A stretch of DNA of 64,000 bases. Source: Sideroxydans sp. Lineage in GTDB: Bacteria > Pseudomonadota > Gammaproteobacteria > Burkholderiales > Gallionellaceae. This document shows positions 31,149 to 41,192 of this stretch, one piece after another. A program made the translations under genes and the position numbers. The stretch spans positions 62,001-126,000 of the forward strand of contig VMTA01000047.1 in NCBI GenBank assembly GCA_013791855.1. Direction: 5' to 3'. The notes under the pieces are model-generated. The model saw only the letters and a list, made by a program, of their open reading frames with translations, searched no databases and was not told the origin of the DNA. Each line of letters begins with the position of its first letter. Position 1 is the stretch's first letter.

Positions 31149-31736
31149 TTATTTGAACTGCAGCAGCAATATCGCCCACTGCTGCGGCCACTGCTCCATC
31201 GGCAGTCGCTTGTAGCCGCTCTTGCCGAACTGCTGCCAGCGGCCGACCACATAGCACAGCAGCAGGTTGGCATGCGCCCCGACATCTGCATCCGCGGACA
31301 ATCTGCCCTGCGTGGAGGCGATGCGCAGCGATTGCTTGAGCGTGGTCTCGACGCGATCCAGGAACTGGTTGATGCGCAGTTGCAAGCGCTCATCCTCGTT
31401 CACCAGCGCATCGCCGATCAGCACGCGCGTCATGCCTCGGTTCTTCTGCGCGAAGCCGAGCAGCAGCGCAAGGATGCCCTCCACCTGCCGCAACCCGTCC
31501 TGCTCTTCCGTGACGATCTTGTTGATGAGACCGAACACGGTCTGCTCGATGAACTCGATCAGCCCTTCATACATCTGCGCCTTGCTGGCGAAGTGACGGT
31601 ACAGCGCCGCCTCGGACAGTTGCAATCGCCCCGCCAGGGCGGCAGTGGTGATCTTCTCGCCTTTGGGTTGTTCCAGCATCTCCGCGATGGTTTGCAGGAT
31701 CTGTAGCTTTCTTTCACCCGTTTGCTTGGTCGCCAT
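31149..31736 (-). CDS. slmA: nucleoid occlusion factor SlmA (TetR fold)
   Basis: A 195-residue DNA-binding protein that stops FtsZ assembly over the nucleoid. The N-terminal TetR-type helix-turn-helix runs about 27-52 (ITTAALAGRLQLSEAALYRH). The stretches LIEFIEQTVFGLINKI, LLLGFAQKNRGMTRVLIG and RLQLRINQFLDRVE align with E. coli SlmA throughout, so I prefer SlmA over a generic TetR regulator. It lies in the usual order argB - nucleotidase - slmA. Confidence 0.92.
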   Translation of the reverse strand: MATKQTGERKLQILQTIAEMLEQPKGEKITTAALAGRLQLSEAALYRHFASKAQMYEGLIEFIEQTVFGLINKIVTEEQDGLRQVEGILALLLGFAQKNRGMTRVLIGDALVNEDERLQLRINQFLDRVETTLKQSLRIASTQGRLSADADVGAHANLLLCYVVGRWQQFGKSGYKRLPMEQWPQQWAILLLQFK

Positions 31737-31749
31737 AATTCTTCCTTTC

Positions 31750-33786
<2,037 letters not shown>

Positions 33787-33842
33787 TTCGTTCTCCTTGA
33801 ATTTCGTTCACAGACTGGCGGGACAGCCCGCCTGTTTGCAAT

Positions 33843-33868
33843 CTATGGTCTCCAAGGAGAATTTCAAG
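33843..33868 (-). promoter_or_regulatory. RpoH (sigma-32) promoter of hsp20
   Basis: Read on the minus strand, a perfect CTTGAAA (33862-33868) is followed after 11 bases by GACCATAG (33843-33850), close to the sigma-32 consensus CTTGAAA-N11..16-CCCCATNT. The expected leader of about 50 bases contains a six-pair GC hairpin (33817-33832) before the Shine-Dalgarno sequence. Confidence 0.8.
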
Positions 33869-33874
33869 GGCATG

Positions 33875-33897
33875 AAAAAAGGCGGCTGCGAGCCGCC
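33875..33897 (-). terminator. Rho-independent terminator of the copper chaperone operon
   Basis: A seven-base stem (33891-33897 with 33881-33887), three-base loop and six T on the minus strand (33875-33880), 26 bases after the PCuAC gene stop. The hsp20 heat-shock promoter starts immediately after it. Confidence 0.85.
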
Positions 33898-33922
33898 TCT
33901 TTATCATGTGCAACGATAGGTG

Positions 33923-34396
33923 CTACTGGTGATCCATCACTGCCGGATCGTTGTAGTGCTTGTAGCTCAACTCCAATGCACGTACCGCTGCTTGCACTTC
34001 GATATCCCGTGTCTTGCCGCCTATCTTGAGGGACAAGGTCACCGGTACCTTGTCACCCACGTTGAGCGGCTGATTGAGCCCTACCAACATCAGATACAAG
34101 CCGCGCTCGCCGAACAGCGTGTTGCTATGACCGGCCAGCTTCAGGTCGCGCAATGTGCGTTGCTGCATCTTGCCGCTGCGTTTCATGACGTGGCGTATCT
34201 CCCCGGACGCTGCCAGCGGACTGCTGACACCCAGCAGTGTCGCGTCCCTGGTCACGTACAGATTTAGTTGCACGGTGGCGGCTGTCTGCCCCGGTACGCT
34301 CTCGCGCATCCAGACCTTATCCACCAGCACATCGCTGGCCGCATAGGCTTGCGGCGCAACGAGCAAGCTCAGGATAAGGAACAGGATTCTGCGCAT
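33923..34396 (-). CDS. PCu(A)C-like copper chaperone, degenerate copper site
   Basis: A 157-residue exported protein. The signal peptide covers about 1-19 (cleavage after AYA). The PCu(A)C fold is clear from KVWMRESVPGQTAATVQLNL, GLYLMLVGLNQPLNVGDKVP and VTLSLKIGG. The classic copper ligands are His-x(n)-Met-x22-His-x-Met; here the block reads EIRHVMKRSGKMQQRTL, with His and Met retained but lacking the later HLM in GLYLMLVG, where YLM replaces HLM. Copper binding may therefore be altered. A third of the family function is delivery of Cu(I) to cytochrome oxidase. It follows a better-preserved paralogue by 14 bases. Confidence 0.82.
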   Translation of the reverse strand: MRRILFLILSLLVAPQAYAASDVLVDKVWMRESVPGQTAATVQLNLYVTRDATLLGVSSPLAASGEIRHVMKRSGKMQQRTLRDLKLAGHSNTLFGERGLYLMLVGLNQPLNVGDKVPVTLSLKIGGKTRDIEVQAAVRALELSYKHYNDPAVMDHQ

Positions 34397-34410
34397 GCCG
34401 CCCTCCGCTA

Positions 34411-34917
34411 TCAATGCTGCATATGCTGGTGCATATTGCCCATGTCATGTCCGCCGGCTGCAGGCATGTCGTGCATGGGCTTGCTGGCACTGGCATTCAA
34501 GGCTTTGGCCGGTGCTTTGAACTTCACGTTCTTGGTCTTGCCGTTTTTGTGGCGCAGCGTGAGCATCAGCTCGATCTGCTGGCCTTCCTTGATCTGCTGT
34601 TTCAAGCCGATCAGCATCAGGTGATATCCAGCCGCCCCCAGATCGACTGCTGTGCCGGCCGGCAGATCGATAGCCTCGACCTGGCGCATCTTCATCATGC
34701 CGCCCTCGTGCACCATGCTGTGCAATTCTGCGGTGTCGGCACACTTGCAGCTGACGCCGACCAACTCCGCCGCTTGCTTGCTGGTGATGACGGCTTGCAC
34801 CATCGCGCTGTCCTGCCCCGGTGCCGTGGCACGCGTCCATGCTTGGGAAACCTCCACATCGGCCGCTTGCGCAGCAAAAGTAAGACCGAACAACACTGCA
34901 AAAAGAACCTTACGCAT
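34411..34917 (-). CDS. PCu(A)C family periplasmic copper chaperone
   Basis: A 168-residue exported protein. The signal peptide covers 1-19 (cleavage after AQA). The PCu(A)C motif is complete: AELHSMVHEGGMMKMRQV supplies His and Met ligands, and GAAGYHLMLIGLKQQIKEG supplies the later His-Leu-Met. The C-terminal tail is extended and His/Met-rich (KPMHDMPAAGGHDMGNMHQH), a likely extra copper-binding region. PCuAC proteins carry Cu(I) for cytochrome c oxidase assembly. AGGAG precedes the ATG at 34917. It lies between the second PCuAC gene and the copper receptor. Confidence 0.9.
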   Translation of the reverse strand: MRKVLFAVLFGLTFAAQAADVEVSQAWTRATAPGQDSAMVQAVITSKQAAELVGVSCKCADTAELHSMVHEGGMMKMRQVEAIDLPAGTAVDLGAAGYHLMLIGLKQQIKEGQQIELMLTLRHKNGKTKNVKFKAPAKALNASASKPMHDMPAAGGHDMGNMHQHMQH

Positions 34918-34981
34918 TTGATACTCCTTGTAAATGAGGCGCCGCATTGCTGCGGCGCACTATTCTAGCCCCGATTCCGCT

Positions 34982-37003
34982 TCAGAACGCGAAATCACCT
35001 TTCAGCCAAAGATTGCGACCCATCTCGTTCACGCGCGTGGTCTGCGTGTAGCCTGTCACCATCGTTCCGGCGCGGCTGATGTGCTCGGCATAGGTCTTGT
35101 TGAACAGATTGTCCACACCGGCGCTCACCTTGAAAGCCTTGTCCGCATGCCAGCCACCGTTCAGCGAGAACACGCCGAAACCGCTAGAAGCCGCGATGTC
35201 CTGACCGGCAATATTGCCCTGATTCACCGCCACGCGATCCTGTGCGGCTACGGCACGCAACAGCGCACCGAACGACCACACCTTGTCGTCGTAGTTCAGG
35301 CCGACACGCACTTCCAGCGGCGGCATCTGCCCCAGCGCCGTACCGTCGGTATCGTTGCTGCCATGTACATAGGCCAGACTGCCGTCCAGCTTCCAGTTTT
35401 CCATCAGCACATAGGCCACTCCCGCTTCTGCACCATAGGTGGTCGCGTCGACATTGCGCGTCACGGTCACGGCCGTCATGCCTTTCATCACGTTGGACTG
35501 GATCAGATTGAAGTCGGTGATCTTGCTGTAGAACGCCGACAGCGAACCGGACAGGTCGCCCGCGCGGTAGTTCATGCCGACATCCAGCTGCGTGGTCTTC
35601 TCGCTTCGTGTGTTGAATGAACTGGCGGTGGTCAGACTTTCCTTGTTGAACAGTTCCCAGTAATCCGGTGCGCGCGAGGTACGCCCTGCCCCGACATACC
35701 AGGTATGCGTCGCGGAAGTATCCTGCTCATAGCGCAGAAATCCGCTGGACAACGTCTCTTTGCGGGTCTGATTGGCGGTCGGGTTCATCACCGAACTCAT
35801 CATGCTGCGCATGATCATGCTGCGATAGTCGGTCGCCTGCCAGCTGTCTGCGCGCAGACCGGCGATCACGCGGCGCGTGTCGCTCACATCCTGATGCCAT
35901 TCACCGAACACGCCGAAGTTCTTGAACTCTGCATCTTTGGTGCGCGCTTTCAGTGTGTAGTCCCCCGTATAGCCGGGTGCTGCACCGGTGCGGTTGGTGT
36001 GCACATTGTTCTGCGTATCCAGTCCCAGCTTGAGCTGGCTGTCGTCTGCCAGTTGCAGTGTGCCTGCGACACGGCCACCGGTGGTTTTGCGATCCGGATT
36101 CATCGCCGCCATCATCGAAGCAGGATTGCCGCTGCGCAAGGTATAGCTATCCATCACATGGTCGACGTAGTTGTAATACGCCTGCGCTTCGACGGCTTCC
36201 AGCGTGCCGCCCAGGTTGCGCTTCTCGAACTTCGCCCCGAAGTTGTCGCGCGCGAACTTGGAACCGTCCACACTGCGATCCGCATAAGCCGCTTCGCCGT
36301 CGCTCTTGGCCAGTGTCACTTCCGTGCGCGTGTCGTCATCCGGCGTCCAGCCCAGTGCCGCGTTGCCGCTCCAGCGTGTGTAGGAAGAATGCACAGCCAC
36401 TCCGCTGCCGTCCTTGTAGTCGTTGGCATGGGTGCGCGTCGCATCGGCGCGCACATAGTATTTTTCGCTGCCGGTGGTGGCGCTCAACATCTCGTCGTTG
36501 CGGCCGAAGCTGCCCAGCATCAGAGATGCCTGACCATGCGTGCCGATTTGCGCATCGCGATCTATGCTGCGTTCGAACAACACCGTCCCTGCCGAGTTAC
36601 CCGCACCGTACAGCACGGTCTGCGGGCCTTTCAGCACGGTGATACGGTCATACGAACCGGGAAACACATACGCCGTGGGCGGGTCCATGCGGCCACCGCA
36701 TCCGCCGAAGATCTGCTCGCCGTCCAACAGGATATTCAAACGCGAACCGGCCATGCCGCGCAGCACAGGATCGCCGTCCGTGCCGCCTTTGCGGATCACC
36801 GAGAAACCGGGGATGGTCTTGAGATAATCGGCCCCGTCGTGGGCAGGCACCGGCTGGCGCGGCTTCCTCGGGTCGGTCTGCACGGTCAGCGGTGCGCTGC
36901 TCTGCGGCGCGGTAACCACTACTTCATCCAGCGCCTCTTCTGCGCCCATTGCCGAGTTGCTCAAAGCCAGTGCGGCGCACACCGCAATCATCTTCAACTT
37001 CAT
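34982..37003 (-). CDS. TonB-dependent copper receptor (OprC/NosA type)
   Basis: A 673-residue outer-membrane receptor. The signal peptide covers 1-20 (cleavage after SAMG/A). The TonB box region is LDEVVVTAP, the plug has YLKTIPGFSVIRKGGTDGDP and LRGMAGSRLNILLDG, and the stretch GGCGGRMDPPTAYVFP is diagnostic of the OprC/NosA copper receptor group. The barrel ends in a terminal Phe (WLKGDFAF). It probably takes up copper for the nearby PCuAC proteins. RegB lies divergently upstream across 118 bases. Confidence 0.92.
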   Translation of the reverse strand: MKLKMIAVCAALALSNSAMGAEEALDEVVVTAPQSSAPLTVQTDPRKPRQPVPAHDGADYLKTIPGFSVIRKGGTDGDPVLRGMAGSRLNILLDGEQIFGGCGGRMDPPTAYVFPGSYDRITVLKGPQTVLYGAGNSAGTVLFERSIDRDAQIGTHGQASLMLGSFGRNDEMLSATTGSEKYYVRADATRTHANDYKDGSGVAVHSSYTRWSGNAALGWTPDDDTRTEVTLAKSDGEAAYADRSVDGSKFARDNFGAKFEKRNLGGTLEAVEAQAYYNYVDHVMDSYTLRSGNPASMMAAMNPDRKTTGGRVAGTLQLADDSQLKLGLDTQNNVHTNRTGAAPGYTGDYTLKARTKDAEFKNFGVFGEWHQDVSDTRRVIAGLRADSWQATDYRSMIMRSMMSSVMNPTANQTRKETLSSGFLRYEQDTSATHTWYVGAGRTSRAPDYWELFNKESLTTASSFNTRSEKTTQLDVGMNYRAGDLSGSLSAFYSKITDFNLIQSNVMKGMTAVTVTRNVDATTYGAEAGVAYVLMENWKLDGSLAYVHGSNDTDGTALGQMPPLEVRVGLNYDDKVWSFGALLRAVAAQDRVAVNQGNIAGQDIAASSGFGVFSLNGGWHADKAFKVSAGVDNLFNKTYAEHISRAGTMVTGYTQTTRVNEMGRNLWLKGDFAF

Positions 37004-37108
37004 CTCATCTCCTCCGGTTTATCAAATTCAAGCGGAAAATATTGTAGGGAAAGTGCACTGCGCAGCCCTGCGTCATTTTGTCGCACGCCTGTAAACACGG
37101 GCATCCGG

Positions 37109-37114
37109 TAGAAT
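37109..37114 (+). promoter_or_regulatory. probable -10 box of the RegB-like kinase gene, leaderless arrangement
   Basis: TAGAAT followed by ccgcgcc ends directly at the ATG (37122). With initiation seven to eight bases downstream the mRNA would begin at the start codon. No Shine-Dalgarno sequence is present. No convincing -35 hexamer was found. Confidence 0.5.
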
Positions 37115-37121
37115 CCGCGCC

Positions 37122-38492
37122 ATGCATTCTTCCCTGCTCGCCTCCCAGACCGGACACTCGCATCTGCGCCGCCTGTTCATGTTGCGCAACTGGGCCATAC
37201 TCGCGCAGCTGGCCACGCTGATCCTGGTACACCGCTTCCTCAGCACAGATCTCGCCTGGCTGCCGATGCTCTCCACGGTCGGCGTGCTGACGCTGGCGAA
37301 CGCTCTGACCTGGTGGCGGCTGTCGCGCGACTACCCGGTCAGCCATCTGGAACTGTTCGTGCAACTGACGCTGGACGTGACCATACTCAGCGTGTTGCTC
37401 TATTACGCGGGCGGCTCTACCAATCCCTTCATCTCGCTCTACCTGTTGCCGCTGGTGCTGGCCGCCGCCATCCTGCCGCGCCGCTATACCTGGGGCATGG
37501 CGACCTTGACGCTGGCCTGCTACAGCCTGCTGATGGTGTGGTATGTGCCACTGCCGACAGGCGATGCCCATGCGCAACACACCCCAGCGATGACACAGAT
37601 CGCCCCGGATCAGCATGCCGGCCATGACGACCCCGATTTCTGCCGCACCGAGTCAGAACCCGTCGCCGCTGCTGCCTCCGACACCTCGCCGCTAGGCGAT
37701 GCCTTCAACACCCACGTGATCGGCATGTGGCTGGGCTTTCTCATCAGCGCGGCGGTGATCGCCTATTTCGCGGTAGAGATGGCGGCGGCGGTGCGGTTGC
37801 GCGACGCCCAGCTCAACCGTGTGCGCGAAGACACGTTGCGCAACGAACGCATCGTGGCGCTCGGCACGCTGGCCGCCGGTGCCGCACACGAGCTCGGCAC
37901 GCCGCTGTCCACCATGGCAGTGGTGATCGGCGAGATGCGCGATGAATGCGAGATTCCCGAACAGAAAGAGAATCTGAACCTGCTCGATGATCAGGTGAAA
38001 AACTGCAAACGCATCCTCGACACGCTGATCCGTCATGCACAGGAGACGCCGGACGAGGTGGATGTGGTGAGCTTCCTGCACGATGTGCTGGACGAATGGC
38101 AGTTGCTGCGCCCAACCGTGCATTACCACTACCAGATCGATGGCGCACAACCCGCCCCGCGCATGAGTGCCGACCCCGCATTGCGTGCCGCTTTGCTGAA
38201 CCTGCTCAACAACGCCGCCGATGCCTCGCCGGACGAGATGGACATCCTGCTGTACTGGAACGATGAGCGCACCGTGCTGGAGATACGCGACCACGGCCCC
38301 GGCCTCACACCGGAAGCGGCGGAACGCGCCGGTGCCGCGTTCTTCACCACCAAGGCGGAAGGTCGCGGACTCGGTCTGTTCCTCGCCAATGCCACGCTGG
38401 AAAGGCTGGGCGGCAGCGTGCAACTGTCCAACCGCGAAGGCGGCGGCGCGACCACCGAAGTGATCCTGCCCCGTGCCAAGGTGAACACATGA
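37122..38492 (+). CDS. regB: RegB/PrrB-type redox sensor histidine kinase
   Basis: A 456-residue membrane kinase. Six hydrophobic helices lie near 25-43, 48-65, 84-100, 107-122, 127-142 and 198-216. GGSTNPF after TM3 matches the quinone-sensing GGxxNPF of RegB. The H-box is AAGAAHELGTPLSTMAV, and N-, G1- and G2-like boxes follow (LLNLLNNAADASP, IRDHGPGL, GRGLGLFLA). A cysteine in QVKNCKRIL appears to match the redox Cys265 of Rhodobacter RegB, from memory. The loop between TM5 and TM6 is long and contains several His (HAQHTPAM, DQHAGHDD). It overlaps regA (ATGA). Confidence 0.9.
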   Translation: MHSSLLASQTGHSHLRRLFMLRNWAILAQLATLILVHRFLSTDLAWLPMLSTVGVLTLANALTWWRLSRDYPVSHLELFVQLTLDVTILSVLLYYAGGSTNPFISLYLLPLVLAAAILPRRYTWGMATLTLACYSLLMVWYVPLPTGDAHAQHTPAMTQIAPDQHAGHDDPDFCRTESEPVAAAASDTSPLGDAFNTHVIGMWLGFLISAAVIAYFAVEMAAAVRLRDAQLNRVREDTLRNERIVALGTLAAGAAHELGTPLSTMAVVIGEMRDECEIPEQKENLNLLDDQVKNCKRILDTLIRHAQETPDEVDVVSFLHDVLDEWQLLRPTVHYHYQIDGAQPAPRMSADPALRAALLNLLNNAADASPDEMDILLYWNDERTVLEIRDHGPGLTPEAAERAGAAFFTTKAEGRGLGLFLANATLERLGGSVQLSNREGGGATTEVILPRAKVNT

Positions 38493-39022
38493 GCGACCTG
38501 CCAACCCTGCTGCTGGTGGACGATGATGACACTTTCAGAGGTGTGTTGAGACGCGCGCTGGAAAAACGCGGCTATACCGTGAGCGACGCGAACAGTGTGG
38601 AAAATGCCTTGCCGCTGGCGGAAGAAAATCCGCCGGAGTTTGCGGTGATCGACCTCAAGATGAACGGTGCTTCAGGACTAGTGTTGGTACAGCGTCTGCA
38701 CGAGCTCGACCCCAACACGCGCATCGTCATGCTCACCGGCTACGCCAGCATCGCCACCGCGGTGGAAGCGATCAAACTGGGGGCCACGCAATATCTTTCC
38801 AAGCCTGCCAATGCCGACGAGATCGTGGCCGCCTTCGGCCACAGCGCCGATCCGGACAAAGCGGTGGATGCGCAACCCGCCACCGTTGACCGTCTGGAAT
38901 GGGAACACATCAACCGCGTACTACTGGAACAGCACGGCAACATCTCCGCCACGGCCCGCCTGCTCAACATGCACCGCCGCACCTTACAGCGCAAGCTGGC
39001 GAAACGGCACGTGGTGGATTGA
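38489..39022 (+). CDS. regA: RegA/PrrA-type response regulator
   Basis: A 177-residue regulator that pairs with the kinase before it. The receiver domain (1-120) has LLLVDDDDTFRGVLRRAL, phospho-acceptor Asp in AVIDLKMNGASG, Thr in MLTGYASI and Lys in YLSKPAN. A short linker leads to a Fis-type helix-turn-helix at the C-terminus: NISATARLLNMHRRTLQRKL, close to the RegA DNA-binding end. The RegBA system controls respiration, carbon fixation and redox genes in other Proteobacteria. Confidence 0.94.
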   Translation: MSDLPTLLLVDDDDTFRGVLRRALEKRGYTVSDANSVENALPLAEENPPEFAVIDLKMNGASGLVLVQRLHELDPNTRIVMLTGYASIATAVEAIKLGATQYLSKPANADEIVAAFGHSADPDKAVDAQPATVDRLEWEHINRVLLEQHGNISATARLLNMHRRTLQRKLAKRHVVD

Positions 39023-39034
39023 ACGGTGCGCAGC

Positions 39035-39937
39035 TCAGAGTGAGCTGACGAACTGTATCGCCTGTTCAGCCTGCTCAGCAGCTTGCGCAGCGACCTCGTC
39101 GGCCTTATCAGGGTCGATACCCAAAGCCGCCCATTCTTCGTCGGTAACTTGATTGCCGACGAATTCGCGCAGCCCCATGGGGGGGATCAGTTTTTCGGTG
39201 ACATGGATGATGCGTGCCAGCGGCAGTCCTGCTGCTGCCTCGGGCGCATCAGGGCTGTGGTGATAACGGATCACCGCAACCAGCTCTTCCGGCAGATTCC
39301 AGTATTTGGCCAGCTCTGCACCCAGTTCGTCATGCGTCGCCGCCAGCAATTCCCGTTCGATCTCGATGGAAGGGCGATCCGGTTCGATGGCGATACGCGT
39401 ATGTAAGTCATCGCTGCGCTGCACATCCAGATGCGCCAGCGCCAGAAAACCGATGTCGTGCAACATGCCGGCAAGGAAGATGAGATCGTCCTGCGGGCGC
39501 GACTTGAACGGCATGGCGCGCACCACCGGCAACATGGCGAACGCGACACTCAGGTTGTGCAGCCAAAGTTCCTGCGGATCGAAACGTCCGATGGATTTGC
39601 TCACCAGCGACATCACGGCGATGCCGGTGGCCACCGATTTGACCCGGTTGAGTCCGAGCAGCATGGCGGCTTCCTTGACCGAGCTGGCCTTGTGTGAAAG
39701 ACCGAGTAGCGGCGAGTTCGACAGGCCGATGATCTTGGCCGAAATGAGCGGGTCCTGCGAGATCAGCAGCATCATCTGCTGTTCCCCTTCATCGCTATTC
39801 AGATCCAGAGACATGAGTTTTTGCGCAATGACCGGCATAGCCGGGAGTGAATCCAGATGGCGGATACCTTGTCGCAGATCAACAGATCCACTCACTTCCT
39901 GAGTGAAATCCAGATTATGGGAGTTATCGACTGTCAT
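39035..39937 (-). CDS. HDOD-domain signalling protein
   Basis: A 300-residue protein with an HDOD domain over about residues 20-225. LPAMPVIAQKLMSLDLN, DPLISAKIIGLSNSPLLGL and FLAGMLHDIGFLALAHL mark the fold. An acidic Ala/Glu-rich tail ends the protein (ADEVAAQAAEQAEQ). It is convergent with regA and divergent from the carboxypeptidase gene. Like its relatives it may act in a c-di-GMP or motility pathway, but no partner is fixed by the neighbours. The ATG at 39937 has no strong ribosome binding site. Confidence 0.85.
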   Translation of the reverse strand: MTVDNSHNLDFTQEVSGSVDLRQGIRHLDSLPAMPVIAQKLMSLDLNSDEGEQQMMLLISQDPLISAKIIGLSNSPLLGLSHKASSVKEAAMLLGLNRVKSVATGIAVMSLVSKSIGRFDPQELWLHNLSVAFAMLPVVRAMPFKSRPQDDLIFLAGMLHDIGFLALAHLDVQRSDDLHTRIAIEPDRPSIEIERELLAATHDELGAELAKYWNLPEELVAVIRYHHSPDAPEAAAGLPLARIIHVTEKLIPPMGLREFVGNQVTDEEWAALGIDPDKADEVAAQAAEQAEQAIQFVSSL

Positions 39938-40020
39938 AGTGGTGAGGAGGATACGTGCAGAAAGCGTGCAACTCAAGCATGTCGGCAGGACCGGCAGGCA
40001 TAGGGGCTGCCATGGCACTG

Positions 40021-40026
40021 TATAAT
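40021..40026 (+). promoter_or_regulatory. probable -10 box of the carboxypeptidase operon
   Basis: A perfect TATAAT followed by ccgcgcc lies 18 bases before the ATG at 40044. It shares the TANAAT-CGCGCC form with the boxes ahead of proS, hugZ and regB. The -35 region is poor. Confidence 0.6.
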
Positions 40027-40043
40027 CCGCGCCTCACTCTGTC

Positions 40044-41183
40044 ATGACCGATATGCGATTCCCTTTCTTTCTGCTTTGCCTGTTGTCCGGCATGCTCACT
40101 TCCGCCCATGCCTTCCCGCCCGCCCCCACGCTGGCGGCGAAACACTACGCGTTGTATGACGCCAGCAGCGGCCAGATGCTGGTGTCCGAAGCGGCGCATG
40201 AACATATCGCTCCCGGTTCCCTGACCAAGCTGATGACCGCCTATGTGGTGTTCGGCGCAATCCAACGCGGTGACTTGTCAGCCAGCCAGCGCCTCGCCCC
40301 CACGCCCTACGCGCTGCGCTTGCAGAACGAAGAAACGCGCATGTTCCTGGAGGCGGACAAGGAGGTGACAGTCGAGATGTTGCTACGCGGACTGATCGTG
40401 CAATCGGCCAACGATGCCGCACGTGTACTGGCCGAAGGAGTCGCCCACCACGAGATCGCCTTCGCCGACCGCATGAACAGCGAAGCCCAGCGACTGGGAC
40501 TGCGCGACACGCATTTCACCAATGCGACCGGCGAGGCCGATGCACAGCATTACAGCAGTGCGCATGATCTGGCGCTGATCGCGGCGGCACTGGTGCGCGA
40601 CTTTCCCCAGTTCTACAGTTTGTATGCCTTGCGCGAATACAGCTACAACGGCATCAACCAGTTCAACCGCAATCGTTTGCTGTGGCTGGATCCGCATGTG
40701 GACGGCATGCAGACCGCATACAGCGAAGCGCTCGGCTACTCGCTGGCAGCGTCTGCCCTGCGCGCACCGCGCCGCCTGATCGCCGTGGTGATCGGTGCCG
40801 ACAAGGAGATATTGCGCACCTCCGAGACACAGCGTCTGCTCAACCACGGCTTCCGCCAGTATGAGTCGCTGCAGCTGTATCAAAAACAGCAGGCAGTGCG
40901 CAGCATGCCGGTCTGGAAAGGCACGCAGGACCAGCTCGACATCGGTTTCCGCGAAGATCGCTATATCACCATCCCCGCCGGACAACGCGAACAGTTGAGC
41001 GCACAATTGGAAACGATGCAGCCGCTGGTCGCACCGGTGAATGCTGGGCAGCAGGTCGGCACCTTGCACCTGACGCTGAACGGCCAGCCTTTCCTCGACC
41101 TGCCCGTGGTGGCTTTGCAAACCGTACCGCTGGCCAATGTGTTCTCGCGCGGGGTGGATGCGATACGATTGTTGTTCCAATAG
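40044..41183 (+). CDS. D-alanyl-D-alanine carboxypeptidase homologue (PBP5 family) with degraded KTG motif
   Basis: A 379-residue exported penicillin-binding-protein-like enzyme. The signal peptide covers about 4-23 (cleavage after AHA). The SxxK motif is Ser59-Leu-Thr-Lys62 in APGSLTKLMTAY, and SxN is Ser121-Ala-Asn123 in VQSANDAARV. The expected Lys-Thr-Gly is replaced by Gln-Thr-Ala at 223-225 in HVDGMQTAYSEALGY. The C-terminal beta domain and an amphipathic anchor (AIRLLFQ) follow. PBP5 normally trims the terminal D-Ala of peptidoglycan; with QTA, activity is doubtful or altered. It heads the conserved run with dat, ybeD and lipB. An ATG at 40053 is an alternative start. Confidence 0.87.
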   Translation: MTDMRFPFFLLCLLSGMLTSAHAFPPAPTLAAKHYALYDASSGQMLVSEAAHEHIAPGSLTKLMTAYVVFGAIQRGDLSASQRLAPTPYALRLQNEETRMFLEADKEVTVEMLLRGLIVQSANDAARVLAEGVAHHEIAFADRMNSEAQRLGLRDTHFTNATGEADAQHYSSAHDLALIAAALVRDFPQFYSLYALREYSYNGINQFNRNRLLWLDPHVDGMQTAYSEALGYSLAASALRAPRRLIAVVIGADKEILRTSETQRLLNHGFRQYESLQLYQKQQAVRSMPVWKGTQDQLDIGFREDRYITIPAGQREQLSAQLETMQPLVAPVNAGQQVGTLHLTLNGQPFLDLPVVALQTVPLANVFSRGVDAIRLLFQ

Positions 41184-41192
41184 GAGGCGACG

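Noticed and set aside
35705-37111. 468-codon open frame opposite the TonB copper receptor
   Set aside because: Antisense shadow of a receptor with all diagnostic motifs; no start signal and no similarity.
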